Source: Limibacillus sp. | Lineage (GTDB): Bacteria > Pseudomonadota > Alphaproteobacteria > Kiloniellales > CECT-8803 | DNA: 64,000 nucleotides | Direction: 5' to 3' | Assembly (NCBI GenBank): GCA_037379885.1 | Contig: JARRJC010000017.1 | Location: forward strand, 19,621 to 83,620 | Part shown: piece after piece, positions 11,925 through 22,924 of the stretch | Layout of the letters: the number at the start of each line of letters is the position of its first letter | Position numbering within the stretch: position 1 is the stretch's first letter | Made by a program: the position numbers and the translations under genes | The notes under the pieces: generated by a model | Database searches by the model: none | The model's input: the letters and a program-made list of their open reading frames with translations, nothing else | What the model was told of the DNA's origin: nothing

Positions 11925-12302
11925 TCACCCCTCTTTTCCGCCGCCGCCCGCTTTGGCCTCACGCTCCGCCTTCACTCGGCGGTCGTAGTCCCGGGCGACC
12001 CGGATCACATTCATAAACGCGGCACCAGACCCAAGGATGAAGAAGAGGATCATCATCCAGGGCGTGGTGCCCCACCACTTGTCGAGACCGATCCCGATCC
12101 CGATGCCGACAGCCAGCGCGGCGATCATCTCGACGGTGATGCGGAACCCCACACCGATACCGCGAGAGTTAAGCCTGCCGCCGCTCCCCGGACCCTTGAC
12201 CCGCTTGTCGTAGCGGGACTTGGCGTCGCGCAGACGCTGCTCGAACGTCCGCTTCTGGGAGCCGCTCGGCTGGGGGTTGTCGTCGTCGGGATGATCGTTC
12301 AT
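11925..12302 (-). CDS. atpI: ATP synthase accessory protein AtpI
   Basis: 125 residues with a charged N-terminal part (KRTFEQRLRDAKSRYDKR) and two membrane helices (ITVEMIAALAVGIGIGIGLDKWWG and PWMMILFFILGSGAAFMNVIR). It belongs to the AtpI/ATPase_gene1 family, which assists c-ring assembly and in some species magnesium supply, and it is not part of the finished enzyme. It is the first gene of the F0 operon. The operon promoter should be in the 211 bp between it and smc; I could not pick convincing boxes there. Confidence 0.9.
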   Translation of the reverse strand: MNDHPDDDNPQPSGSQKRTFEQRLRDAKSRYDKRVKGPGSGGRLNSRGIGVGFRITVEMIAALAVGIGIGIGLDKWWGTTPWMMILFFILGSGAAFMNVIRVARDYDRRVKAEREAKAGGGGKEG

Positions 12303-12513
12303 CAGACCCCGATAAAAGCCCCGAACCCGGCCTCTCCGCGCCCTCCTGAAGGCGGGCAGACCTTACGGAGGCACCCTGAGACTGTCAAGGCTGAATAAAG
12401 CACCGTCCAGCGCCGGTGAAAGCCGCTGAAACCCTTGGATTTCCGGCCTCCGCGGAGTCCCTGCGGAACGCCATGTGGATGCGCCGTTAAGGATTCGCCG
12501 CGCGCTGCTCGCC

Positions 12514-15500
12514 TCACGCCGTCTCGCGCATCTCCTCGGCCTGACCGAGGTCGACCGAGACCAGTTGCGAGACGCCCCGTTCCGCCATGGTGACGCCGTA
12601 AAGGCGGTCGACCCGCGCCATGGTCATGCGGTGGTGGGTGACCACCAGGAAGCGGGTCTCGGTGGAGCGCGACAGTTCCTGCACCAGGGTGCAGAAGCGG
12701 TCGACGTTGGCGTCGTCCAGCGGCGCGTCGACCTCGTCCAGCACGCAGATCGGCGCTGGATTGGTCAGGAAGCAGGCGAAGAGCAGCGAGAGCGCGGTCA
12801 GCGCCTGCTCGCCGCCCGAGAGCAGCGACATGACCTGAAGGCGCTTGCCCGGCGGGCTCGCGAAGATCTCCAGCCCGGCGTCCAAGGGGTCCTCGGCTTC
12901 GGTCAGCGCCAAATGCGCGCGCCCGCCGCCGAACAGGCGCACGAAGAGCTCCTGGAAGTGCTCGTTGACGGTCTCGAACGCCTTCAAGAGCCGCTCGCGT
13001 CCTTCCTTGTTGAGGCTGGAGATGCCCTGGCGCAGCCGGCTGATCGCGGCGATCAGGTCGTCGCGCTCGGCCTGAAGCTCGTCGATCTGCTTTTGCATCT
13101 CCTCGGCCTCGGCCTCGGCGCGCAGGTTGACCGGCCCGATGTTCTCCCGCTCGCGGGTCAGGCGCTCGGTGCGGCTGACCAGATCATGGCGCGGCGGCAG
13201 GTCCTGGGACGGATCGTGCTCGGCCAGTTCCAGCGCCTCTTCCAGGCCGCACTCCAGGCGTTCGCGCACCCGCTCCTCCAGCGTCTTGAGCGCGATCTCC
13301 GCCTGCTCGACCTGGCCTTCGGCGCGCACCCGCTGCTCGCGGGCTTCGCCCAGCTCGGCTTCCGCGGCCTTCACAGCCTTGTCGGCTTCGATCTGCGCGC
13401 TCTCGCCCAGGGCCAGATGATCGGCGGCCTCGCGCCGGGCAGCCTCGGCGGTGGAGACCTTCTCGGCCAACGCCTCGCGGCGTTCGACCAGGTCTTCCGG
13501 CTGCACCTCGAGCGTCTCCAACTCCGCGGTCACCGCGGCGCTGCGCTCGCCCAGTTCGGCGAGGTGGCGCTCGGCGCCCTCGGCCCGCTGGCTCCAGCTC
13601 TGGCGCTCGGCCTCGATCGACTCCAGACGGCGGCGGCGCTGGGCGGCCTCGGCGGCCAGGCGGTTGACGGCGGCCAGGGCCTCGCTGTTGCGCGCCTTGG
13701 CCTCGGCCAGTTCGCTGCGCAGCTCGCCCGCGCGGTTCCGCTCGGCGGCGAGGTCGGGCAGTTCGGCGTACTCCTTGCGCGCCTCGGCCAAGGCGGCGGC
13801 GGCCTCTTCACGTTCGCCCTCAAGGCGCTCCAACTGCTCGCTCAGGCCCGCGAGCCGCTGCGCCAGCGCGCCCGCCTGCTGGGTCAGGCGCGTTTCAGTC
13901 TCACGCTTCTCGGAGAGCGCGCGATAGGCCGCGCGCTGCGCTTCGCGCGCGGCGCGCTCGGCTTCCTGCGCCGCGTTCGCGGCCTCCTTGGCCTCGCTCA
14001 GCCGCGCTTCGGCGGCTTCCGCGGTCTTGGCCGCGCCCGTCATCTGCTCGCGCAGTTCGGCGAGACGGTTGCGCTGTTCCAGGCGCTGCGCAGCGGAGGT
14101 CGGCGCGCCCTCGCGCACGGAATAGCCGTCCCAGCGCCAGAGCGCACCCTCCTTGGTGACGAGGCGCTGGCCGGGCTTCAACTCGGCCTGCAGGCGGCGG
14201 CCCGCGGCTGCGTCCGGCACAACGCCGATCTGGGAAAGGGCGCGGGCCAGCGCCTTGGGGCCCTTGACCTTGTCCGACAGGGGCTCGGCACCCTTGGGCA
14301 GGGGCTGCGCGCTGCTCAAGGGCGGCAGTTCCAGCCAATGCACAGGCGCGGCGTCGTCGCCGGAGGCTTCCAGTTCATCGCCCAGGGCGGCGCCCAGAGC
14401 CTGCTCGTAGCCCGCAGAAACCTTCACGGCGTCGATCAAGGCCGGCCAGATCTCTCCCTCGGCGGGCTCGACCAGCGCGGCCAGCGCCCCGGCTTCAGCT
14501 TCCAGGCGCTCCAAGGCGCGGCGTGCCTCCCGCTGGGCTTCGCTCGCTTCGCCATCGGCGGCGCGGGCTTCGGCCAGCGCGGCCTCGGCGCGCTCCAGTT
14601 CGCTCTCCGCGGCCGTCAAGGTCGCCTCCGCCGCCTCGCGCTCCTCACGCGCCGCGGTCAGGCGTTCTGCGGGAAGCGTCTCCTCGGAGAGGCGCTCCTT
14701 CTGGTCTTCGGCCTGGCGCTGCTGCTCGCCCAGGCGCTCCACCCGGCGGCCGAGCTCTTCGATGCGCCGCTCCAGGCCGGAGGCCCGCGCCGCGTCGGCG
14801 GCGATCCGCTGGTTGAGTGCGCCCAGCGCCTCTTCCTGCTCGGATACTTCCGCTGCGGTCTTGTCCAGGGTCTCGCGCGCTTCTTGCTCGGCCTCGGCCT
14901 CTCCCGCTGACGCCTGCTTCAAGCCCTCGCCCTCTTCATCCAGGCGCTGGCGGGCCTCGGCGGCGTCGGTCATCAAGGACTGGGCGCGCTCGCGGTCGCG
15001 CTCCAGTTCCGCCAGCCGTTCGCGGGCCTGCCGCGCGGCTTCTGCGAGCTGGCGCTCTTCGCGCTCCAGGGTCTCGCGCTCCAGCAGCAGGCGCTGCAGG
15101 GCGGCGGCGGCGGCGGCCTCGGCGTTGCGCAGTTCGGGCAGCTTGGAGGCCAGATCGGCCTGCAAGGTGGAACGGCGCGCGGCCTCCTCGGTCAGTTCGT
15201 TGACCTTGGCGCGGGCAGCCTCCAGCCGCTCGCGGGTCGCGGCCATGGAAGCCTTGGCCGCCTCTCCGTCGATGTGCAGCAGCAGCGCCTCGGCCCGGCG
15301 CAACTGGTCGGCGATGTTGCGGTAGCGGGTCGCCTGGCGCACCTGTTTCCGGAGCGCGCCCAACTGGCTCTCGAGGGTCCCGACCACATCATCGAGACGC
15401 TCCAGGTTGGTCTCGGCGGCCTTCAGGCGGAGTTCCGCCTCATGGCGGCGGGAGTGGAGACCGGTGATGCCCGCCGCTTCCTCCAGCAGCGAGCGCCGCT

Positions 15501-15975
15501 CGGTCGGTTTCGCGGAGATGATCGCGCCGATGCGGCCCTGGCTGACCAGCGCCGTCGAGTGCGCGCCGCTCGCCAGATCGGCGAACAGGAGCTGGACGTC
15601 GCGGGCCCGGACCTCCTTCCCGTTGACGCGGTAGTTGGAGCCGGAGTTGCGCTGGATGCGGCGCACCACCTCCAACTCCGAATAGTCGTTGAACTGGGCG
15701 GGCGCGCGGCGTCCGGCGTTGTCGACCACCAGCGCCACCTCGGCCAGATTGCGCGACGGGCGGTTGGCGGTGCCGGCGAAGATCATGTCGTCCATCTCGC
15801 CGCCGCGCATGCGCTTGGCCGAGGTCTCGCCCATGACCCAGCGCAGCGCTTCGACAAGATTGGATTTACCGCAGCCGTTCGGGCCGACGATCCCGGTCAT
15901 GCCCGGTTCGATCGGCACCTCTGTCGGGTCCACGAAGGACTTGAAGCCCGACAGGCGAAGCTTGGTGAAATGCAC
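12514..15975 (-). CDS. smc: Chromosome segregation ATPase SMC
   Basis: 1153 residues with the full SMC layout: an N-terminal head with Walker A GPNGCGKSN (31-39), a long coiled coil, a hinge near residues 490-620, a second coiled coil, and a C-terminal head with the ABC signature LLSGGEQALTA (about 1050) and the Walker B/D-loop VLDEVDAPLDDAN. It works with ScpA and ScpB, not seen here, to compact and resolve sister chromosomes. The strong Ala/Glu/Arg bias of the coils creates very long antisense open frames that are not genes. It lies 79 bp downstream of the dsbA-like gene on the same strand. Confidence 0.97.
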   Translation of the reverse strand: MHFTKLRLSGFKSFVDPTEVPIEPGMTGIVGPNGCGKSNLVEALRWVMGETSAKRMRGGEMDDMIFAGTANRPSRNLAEVALVVDNAGRRAPAQFNDYSELEVVRRIQRNSGSNYRVNGKEVRARDVQLLFADLASGAHSTALVSQGRIGAIISAKPTERRSLLEEAAGITGLHSRRHEAELRLKAAETNLERLDDVVGTLESQLGALRKQVRQATRYRNIADQLRRAEALLLHIDGEAAKASMAATRERLEAARAKVNELTEEAARRSTLQADLASKLPELRNAEAAAAAALQRLLLERETLEREERQLAEAARQARERLAELERDRERAQSLMTDAAEARQRLDEEGEGLKQASAGEAEAEQEARETLDKTAAEVSEQEEALGALNQRIAADAARASGLERRIEELGRRVERLGEQQRQAEDQKERLSEETLPAERLTAAREEREAAEATLTAAESELERAEAALAEARAADGEASEAQREARRALERLEAEAGALAALVEPAEGEIWPALIDAVKVSAGYEQALGAALGDELEASGDDAAPVHWLELPPLSSAQPLPKGAEPLSDKVKGPKALARALSQIGVVPDAAAGRRLQAELKPGQRLVTKEGALWRWDGYSVREGAPTSAAQRLEQRNRLAELREQMTGAAKTAEAAEARLSEAKEAANAAQEAERAAREAQRAAYRALSEKRETETRLTQQAGALAQRLAGLSEQLERLEGEREEAAAALAEARKEYAELPDLAAERNRAGELRSELAEAKARNSEALAAVNRLAAEAAQRRRRLESIEAERQSWSQRAEGAERHLAELGERSAAVTAELETLEVQPEDLVERREALAEKVSTAEAARREAADHLALGESAQIEADKAVKAAEAELGEAREQRVRAEGQVEQAEIALKTLEERVRERLECGLEEALELAEHDPSQDLPPRHDLVSRTERLTRERENIGPVNLRAEAEAEEMQKQIDELQAERDDLIAAISRLRQGISSLNKEGRERLLKAFETVNEHFQELFVRLFGGGRAHLALTEAEDPLDAGLEIFASPPGKRLQVMSLLSGGEQALTALSLLFACFLTNPAPICVLDEVDAPLDDANVDRFCTLVQELSRSTETRFLVVTHHRMTMARVDRLYGVTMAERGVSQLVSVDLGQAEEMRETA

Positions 15976-16054
15976 CGGCTCTTACCCCCTCGTTGGAGAG
16001 AGGCGCCTGAAGGACTTGTTACGCGGGATGGCTGGGCGACGCGGCTCTCTTGCG

Positions 16055-16684
16055 TCAGCTCCGGCTTTCCGCCTCCTCCAGGATCCTCTCCAGTTCCTCA
16101 AAACTCCGGTTGCCCGGATAGAGCTCGCCCCCGATCACCAGGCTGGGCGTGGAGCTGACCTTGTAGCTGTCCTGCCCGTGCTTGGCCTTTTCGAGAATGC
16201 GGTTCAGTTTGTCTTCGTCCTGCAAGCAGGCGTTGAAGCGATCCCGGTCGATGCCGCCCAGCTTGGCGCGCTTGGCCAGCTCCTCCACCGGGCTTTCCGC
16301 CAGCGCCCACTGGCGCTGCTCCGCATAGAGCATCTCCAGGAAGGCGAAGAAGGCCTGATCCTGCTCGAAGCAGTGCGCGATCATGGACCCGGTGAGCGCC
16401 ACCCGATCGAGCGGATAGTCCCGGTAGACCAGACGCGCGCGCCCCTCCTTGATCCAGGTCTCCTTCAACTGCTGCAAGGTGCCGCCGTGAAAGGCCGCGC
16501 AGTGCGGACAGGTGAGAGAGGCGTATTCGATGATCGTAACCGGCGCGTTTGCATCCCCGAGGATGCGGTCATCCTCGAAGATCTCCTCCGCCGCGAGAGC
16601 GGGATTCGGGGCCAGCAGGCCTCCCGAGACGCTCCCGTAGGCCGCCAGGGCCGCGCCCGCCATCATGATCTGCCGTCTGTTCAT
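16055..16684 (-). CDS. DsbA-like periplasmic thiol oxidoreductase
   Basis: 209 residues with a thioredoxin-like fold in the DsbA/BdbD group. It has an N-terminal export signal that starts NRRQIMMAG, possibly Tat-type because of the twin arginine, and is cleaved after NPALA. The active site CPHC is at 59-62 and the cis-proline is in SSTPSLVI. It probably introduces or reshuffles disulfides in exported proteins. The ATG at 16684 was preferred over the ATG at 16699 because AGGT lies at the right distance before it. The intergenic region upstream holds two GANTC sites and a DnaA-box match. In this clade the gene typically sits between dciA and smc. Confidence 0.92.
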   Translation of the reverse strand: MNRRQIMMAGAALAAYGSVSGGLLAPNPALAAEEIFEDDRILGDANAPVTIIEYASLTCPHCAAFHGGTLQQLKETWIKEGRARLVYRDYPLDRVALTGSMIAHCFEQDQAFFAFLEMLYAEQRQWALAESPVEELAKRAKLGGIDRDRFNACLQDEDKLNRILEKAKHGQDSYKVSSTPSLVIGGELYPGNRSFEELERILEEAESRS

Positions 16685-16718
16685 CGTGTTACCTACCATA
16701 TCTAGTGGATGCTATGCT

Positions 16719-16754
16719 GACTCCGAAAAGAGCTCAAGACGAGTCTTTTCCACA
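16719..16754. promoter_or_regulatory. GANTC pair with adjoining DnaA-box match
   Basis: GACTC at 16719-16723 and GAGTC at 16741-16745 are CcrM target sequences. The nine bases TTTTCCACA at 16746-16754 match the DnaA-box consensus TTWTNCACA and directly abut the second site. The cluster lies 35-70 bp upstream of the dsbA-like start. Binding is inferred from sequence only. Confidence 0.4.
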
Positions 16755-16863
16755 GGTTGCGAGCGCTGCCGCCCAAGGTGCTAGCGTGAGAATTGGGCAG
16801 CAATACGGCCTCTTTTCAAGTCAAGAGAGCGTTACAGGGATGATACGCCCCGCAAGGGGGCCG

Positions 16864-17376
16864 TCATCCCCTGGCGAGCAATCTCTCGCCCAAGCGCCGC
16901 ATGGCCTCGCGCAGCTCTGGGTCGCGGATCGCCGATAGACGCTCCTCCAGGGCTGCGCGCTCGGCGGGCGGCACCTCGCGCTCGGGCGGAGGCGGCGGCC
17001 GCCGAAAGGCCCGCTCGGGCAGGGGGCCGGAGGTGAAGCGCAGCCGGGCGACGGCGGTGTAGCCGAAATAGACGTTGATCTTCTCCAGCAGCAAGGGCTC
17101 AAGGTGCTGCAACTCCGTCGCCCAGGACTGGTTGGCGACGCGCAGGGTGAGCGTGCCCTCGCGCTTGCGCTCGCGGTCGGGAAAACTGAGCTTCTGCGGC
17201 AGGCAATAGGCCGCCGTCTCCTCGCCCACGACGCTCGGCCAGTCGGCCAGGAAGGCGGCCAGCGCCTGTCCCTTCTTGCCGAGCGCCTTGCGGGCGAGCG
17301 GTTGGGCGATGCCGCCCAGCGGGCGCAGGCCGCCGCGCCGCGTCTCCTTCTCTCCTGCTTTCCACTTACCGGTCAT
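16864..17376 (-). CDS. DciA-family (DUF721) protein
   Basis: 170 residues. The N-terminal half (KALGKKGQALAAFLADWPSVVGEE and LTLRVANQSWATELQHLEPLLLEKIN) is the DUF721 domain, now known as DciA, the ancestral loader of the replicative helicase DnaB. The C-terminal half is a charged, proline-rich tail (RRPPPPPEREVPP) ending in an acidic and basic helix. It is divergent from mutY (45 bp between the starts) and upstream of the dsbA-like gene, the usual alphaproteobacterial arrangement. The family call is firm; the helicase-loader role is carried over from studied members. Confidence 0.88.
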   Translation of the reverse strand: MTGKWKAGEKETRRGGLRPLGGIAQPLARKALGKKGQALAAFLADWPSVVGEETAAYCLPQKLSFPDRERKREGTLTLRVANQSWATELQHLEPLLLEKINVYFGYTAVARLRFTSGPLPERAFRRPPPPPEREVPPAERAALEERLSAIRDPELREAMRRLGERLLARG

Positions 17377-17421
17377 GAGCCCTTTCCCGAGCGCCTATAG
17401 CGTCCCATTATTGCGCCTGTC

Positions 17422-18504
17422 ATGGAGTCCTCCGCAAGCAGAGCCACCGAGAAGAAGGACAACCGCGCCCTGCCCGCGGCGCTGCTCGCCTGGTACGACC
17501 GCCACCGCCGGCGGCTGCCCTGGCGCGCACCGCCGGGCCAGCGCGCCGAGCCCTATCACGTCTGGCTGTCGGAAATCATGCTGCAACAGACGACGGTGGC
17601 GACGGTCGGCCCCTACTTCGCCCGCTTCCTGGAACGCTGGCCCGCTGTCGAAGACCTGGCGGCGGCCGAGCAGCAAGAGGTTCTGGCCGAGTGGGCGGGC
17701 CTCGGCTACTACGCACGGGCCCGCAACCTGCACCGCTGCGCCCAGGCGGTCGCGGGCGACCATGGCGGGCACTTTCCCCAGACGCAGGAAGAGCTGAAGA
17801 AGCTTCCGGGCATCGGCGACTACACGGCGGCGGCCATCGCCGCCATCGCCTTCGACCGTCCCGCGCCGGTCATGGACGGCAATATCGAGCGCGTGGTCTC
17901 GCGCCTCTTCGCCGTGGAGGAGCCGCTGCCCGGCGTGAAGCCGAAGCTGCGGAGCCTCGTGGCCGACCTGACCCCCCAAGAGCGTCCGGGCGACTACGCC
18001 CAGGCCATGATGGATCTGGGTGCGACGCTCTGCCAGCCCGCCCGGCCCAAGTGCCTCACCTGCCCGCTGACGGCCTTCTGCGAGGGGCGCGCGCTGGGCG
18101 TGGCGCCGCGCCTGCCCGCCAAGGCGCCCAAGAAGCCAAAGCCGACGCGCAGAGGCATCGCCTTCTGGCTGGAAGATGCCGAGGGCCGGGTGCTGCTGCG
18201 CCGCCGCCCGGAAAAGGGCCTTTTGGGCGGCATGACGGAAATCCCCTCGACCGAATGGCGCGAAGCCGGGGTCAGCGAGGAGGAAGCCGGGAAGACCCAT
18301 CCCGCCCCCGCCGAATGGCGGCGGCTCGAGGGCCTCGTCCGCCACACCTTCACCCACTTCCATCTTGAACTGGAGGTCTGGGCCGCGCGCCTGCCGGATA
18401 GCCGGAAGATCGAGGGCGCCTACTGGTGCGCGCTCGACGACCTGGGCGGCGAGGCGCTGCCGACCGTCATGCGGAAAGTCGTGAAGCAGGCGCTGGGGCG
18501 CTGA
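17422..18504 (+). CDS. mutY: Adenine DNA glycosylase
   Basis: A 360-residue base-excision enzyme that removes adenine mispaired with 8-oxoguanine. Visible features are LPWR, the catalytic E51 in SEIMLQQTTV, the helix-hairpin-helix LPGIGDYTAAAIAAIAF followed by the catalytic D152, and the 4Fe-4S loop C204-x6-C211-x2-C214-x5-C220. The C-terminal third is the NUDIX-like domain that recognises 8-oxoguanine, without a working NUDIX box. It faces ccrM, with stops only 6 bp apart. Confidence 0.96.
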   Translation: MESSASRATEKKDNRALPAALLAWYDRHRRRLPWRAPPGQRAEPYHVWLSEIMLQQTTVATVGPYFARFLERWPAVEDLAAAEQQEVLAEWAGLGYYARARNLHRCAQAVAGDHGGHFPQTQEELKKLPGIGDYTAAAIAAIAFDRPAPVMDGNIERVVSRLFAVEEPLPGVKPKLRSLVADLTPQERPGDYAQAMMDLGATLCQPARPKCLTCPLTAFCEGRALGVAPRLPAKAPKKPKPTRRGIAFWLEDAEGRVLLRRRPEKGLLGGMTEIPSTEWREAGVSEEEAGKTHPAPAEWRRLEGLVRHTFTHFHLELEVWAARLPDSRKIEGAYWCALDDLGGEALPTVMRKVVKQALGR

Positions 18505-18510
18505 TCCGGC

Positions 18511-20383
<1,873 letters not shown>

Positions 20384-20400
20384 GTCCGCCCTCTCGAGAG

Positions 20401-21825
20401 TCAGGGGGAGGCTTTGTCCTTCGCGCCCTTGCCCGCGTCCGGGGCCGAGGGCGTCGCCGCGGGTTGAGGTTTCACCCCGCCCTTGATCGCGGCGAGACGG
20501 CGCAGCAGCCTGCGGATCTCCTTGGTCTCGGCGACGAAGATGAGCCGCCCCAGTTCGCGCCCGGAGGAGACCCCGGCCAGCGTCACGCGGTGGACCCGCC
20601 GCGCCAGCACCATCCAGGCGGGCGAGAAGACAAGACTCAGGACCGTGATCGAAACGATCAGGCGGTAGGTCTCGTCGCCGACCAGGGCGAGGCCCACGGC
20701 CATGGCGCCCAGGATGAAGGCGAACTCGCCAATCTGGCCCAAGAGCGCGCCGGGGATGATCGCGTTCTCCCAGGTCTCTCCCAAAAAGCGCAGGAAGGCG
20801 ATGTTGGCGGCCGTCTTGACCAGCAGCACCAGCAACACCAGCAGCAGAACGGTGATCAGGTTATCCCAAAGATAGCCGAGGTCGAGCAGCAGCCCGATGG
20901 ACAGGAAGAAGACCATGACCAGCAGCGACTGAATCGGCGCGACCGATTCCTGCATGGTGTGGCTATCGCGCGAATTGCCGATCACCAGACCCGCCAGAAA
21001 GGCGCCGTAGGCCGTCGAAAAGCCGAGCAGGCCGGAGATCGCGGCGGCGGCAAAACAGAAGGTGATGCCCCCCAGCACCCGGAGGTCGGGGTTGTTCATC
21101 ACCACCGCCTCGAAGGGCAGACGGATCGGCCCCCGCTTGATCAGCAGGTAGACGAGGGCGGCCATCAGCGCCAGGGCGATGATGATCTTGATCGCGATGT
21201 CCCACCCGAGGCCGCCGCCCGCGCCCAAACCCGCGATCACCAGCATCATGGGGACGACCGCAAGGTCCTGGGCGATCAGCACGCCGACCGTGATCTGGCC
21301 GGACCGCGTGCCCATGTCGCCCAGGTCTTCGAGCATCTTGATCGCCACCGCCGTCGAGGAGAGCGAGAGCACGAAGCCCAGCACCACCGAGGCCGGCGTG
21401 CTCCAACCCAGCGCCCAGCCGGTCAGGAAACCGGCGCTCATGCCGAGACCGAGTTGCAGGGCGAAGGTGCCGAAGGCGATTCGCCAGAGCTTGGCGAAGG
21501 ATTCCAGCGAGAGTTCCATGCCGACGATGAAGAGCAGCAGGATCACGCCCAGTTCGGCCATGAACTGGATCATCTCGCGATTCTCCACGAGCCCGAGCGC
21601 CGAGGGGCCCATCACCAGCCCGGCGACGATGTAGCCGACGGCGGGCGGCTGTTTCCAGCGGCTCAGGAAGACTCCGCACATCAGTGCGATCATCACCAGG
21701 ATCGCGAGACCCGTCAGGTGGTCGAGCGCGTTGCCGTGGTCCAGGCCGACGGCGGCCGCCGTCTCCTCGATACCCGTTTCAACGCCAAGGGATGTTTCGC
21801 CGTCGCCAGCGCCAATACTTGCCAT
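20401..21825 (-). CDS. CPA2-family cation:proton antiporter
   Basis: 474 residues with about 12-13 membrane helices of the Na+/H+ exchanger fold (Kef/YbaL group). Family marks are [47 protein letters not shown] and [14 protein letters not shown]. The cytoplasmic tail after about residue 415 is short and charged and lacks a full Rossmann RCK domain, so the nucleotide-gated regulation of complete Kef proteins is probably absent. It would exchange K+ or Na+ for protons across the inner membrane; the ion is not certain. It is co-directional with rnhB. Confidence 0.9.
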   Translation of the reverse strand: MASIGAGDGETSLGVETGIEETAAAVGLDHGNALDHLTGLAILVMIALMCGVFLSRWKQPPAVGYIVAGLVMGPSALGLVENREMIQFMAELGVILLLFIVGMELSLESFAKLWRIAFGTFALQLGLGMSAGFLTGWALGWSTPASVVLGFVLSLSSTAVAIKMLEDLGDMGTRSGQITVGVLIAQDLAVVPMMLVIAGLGAGGGLGWDIAIKIIIALALMAALVYLLIKRGPIRLPFEAVVMNNPDLRVLGGITFCFAAAAISGLLGFSTAYGAFLAGLVIGNSRDSHTMQESVAPIQSLLVMVFFLSIGLLLDLGYLWDNLITVLLLVLLVLLVKTAANIAFLRFLGETWENAIIPGALLGQIGEFAFILGAMAVGLALVGDETYRLIVSITVLSLVFSPAWMVLARRVHRVTLAGVSSGRELGRLIFVAETKEIRRLLRRLAAIKGGVKPQPAATPSAPDAGKGAKDKASP

Positions 21826-21856
21826 AGCAGAATCATAGCATCCGCTTGGCGCTTGG

Positions 21857-22201
21857 CTAGTGCATCCGCGCTCCGTTCGGCACCTTCTTGTCCGGAGACA
21901 GCAGGACGATCGCCCCTTCCTCGTCCGAAAGACCGAGGACCAGGAACTCGCTCATGAACTTGCCGATCTGCTTGGGCGGGAAGTTGACCACGGCCACGAC
22001 CTGCCTGCCCGGCAACGTTTCCGGATCGTAATGGACGGTGATCTGGGCGGAGGACTTGCGCACGCCGATCTCCCCGCCGAAATCGACCCAGAGCTTGATC
22101 GCGGGCTTGCGTGCCTCGGGATAGGGCTCCGCCTGGACAATGGTGCCAACGCGCACATCGACCTTCAGGAAATCCTCGAAAGACAGCGTCTCCTCGCTCA
22201 T
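21857..22201 (-). CDS. csaA: CsaA-type tRNA-binding domain protein
   Basis: A 114-residue single OB-fold domain of the tRNA-binding family, related to the C-terminal part of MetRS. Typical segments are [24 protein letters not shown], the region RKSSAQIT, and [23 protein letters not shown]. CsaA proteins are described as export-related chaperones and as structure-selective tRNA binders; the role in this organism is unknown. It is upstream of the antiporter on the same strand, 31 bp before it. Confidence 0.93.
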   Translation of the reverse strand: MSEETLSFEDFLKVDVRVGTIVQAEPYPEARKPAIKLWVDFGGEIGVRKSSAQITVHYDPETLPGRQVVAVVNFPPKQIGKFMSEFLVLGLSDEEGAIVLLSPDKKVPNGARMH

Positions 22202-22272
22202 GGCACGGCCTCCATCCTCGCCCGGTCCGTCGTATCCGGCGGGGAGGGTGCGGCAGGAGCCGTGAGGGAGAC

Positions 22273-22308
22273 AAGAAAAAAGCGGCCCGGCGTCTCCGCC
22301 GGACCGCT
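22273..22308 (-). terminator. Intrinsic terminator of the peroxiredoxin gene
   Basis: On the minus strand, AGCGGTCCGGCG (22308-22297) pairs with CGCCGGGCCGCT (22292-22281) with one mismatch and a 4-base loop. It is followed by TTTTTCTT. It begins 26 bp after the peroxiredoxin stop. Confidence 0.9.
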
Positions 22309-22334
22309 TCCCTTCAGCGTGACCGCTGCGGTTC

Positions 22335-22814
22335 TCAGAGCTGGGTCAAGACGTTCTCGACGGCGGTGTCGCCGAAGCTGCCGCGCTCGTCGACCGCGAT
22401 CCAGGAGACCTTGCCGTCGTCGACGATCATGGCGAAGCGCTGGCAGCGCGGGCCCATGCCGGCGACCGTCAGGTCGATGTCCAGGCCCATGGCCTTGGAG
22501 AACTCGGCGGCGCCGTCGGCCAGCATCGTGACCTTGCCGTCCGCGCCCTGGTCCTTGCCCCAGGCCTTCATGACGAAGCCATCGTTCACCGACATGCAGA
22601 TCACCTCGTCGACGCCCTTGGCCTTGACGTCGTCGATGTGGCTGACAAAGCCGGGCAGGTGCTTGGCCGAGCAGGTCGGGGTGAAGGCGCCGGGCAGTCC
22701 GAAGAGCACGACCTTGCGGCCCGCGAAGAGATCCGCGGTCTCGAGGTCCTCCAGGCCGTTCTCGCCCAGCTTCTTGAGGGTAACGTTGGGAATGGAATCA
22801 CCGGCCTTGATCAT
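22335..22814 (-). CDS. Peroxiredoxin of the Prx5/AhpC-TSA family
   Basis: A 159-residue thiol peroxidase. The peroxidatic cysteine is C48 in [16 protein letters not shown] and a second cysteine is C73 in VICMSVND, as in the Prx5 type that is reduced by glutathione/glutaredoxin or thioredoxin. The start is the ATG at 22814 ([10 protein letters not shown]), preceded by AGGAGA; the frame is open further upstream without conservation. The gene is monocistronic, with its own terminator. It would remove hydrogen peroxide and organic hydroperoxides in the cytoplasm. Confidence 0.95.
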   Translation of the reverse strand: MIKAGDSIPNVTLKKLGENGLEDLETADLFAGRKVVLFGLPGAFTPTCSAKHLPGFVSHIDDVKAKGVDEVICMSVNDGFVMKAWGKDQGADGKVTMLADGAAEFSKAMGLDIDLTVAGMGPRCQRFAMIVDDGKVSWIAVDERGSFGDTAVENVLTQL

Positions 22815-22924
22815 TTTCTCGTCTCTCCTGGGTTGCTTTGCCAAAGGGGGCGGGCTCGCCCCCCCACCGTTTCGGGTCATTACATAAGATTTGCCTGGGG
22901 GAAATCCAGCGCCGTCTTTCACCG

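Noticed and set aside
12475..14910. Open frame of about 800 codons on the plus strand opposite smc
   Set aside because: The Leu/Gly/Arg/Gln-rich product mirrors the Glu/Ala/Arg coiled coil of SMC; no motif and no ribosome-binding site.
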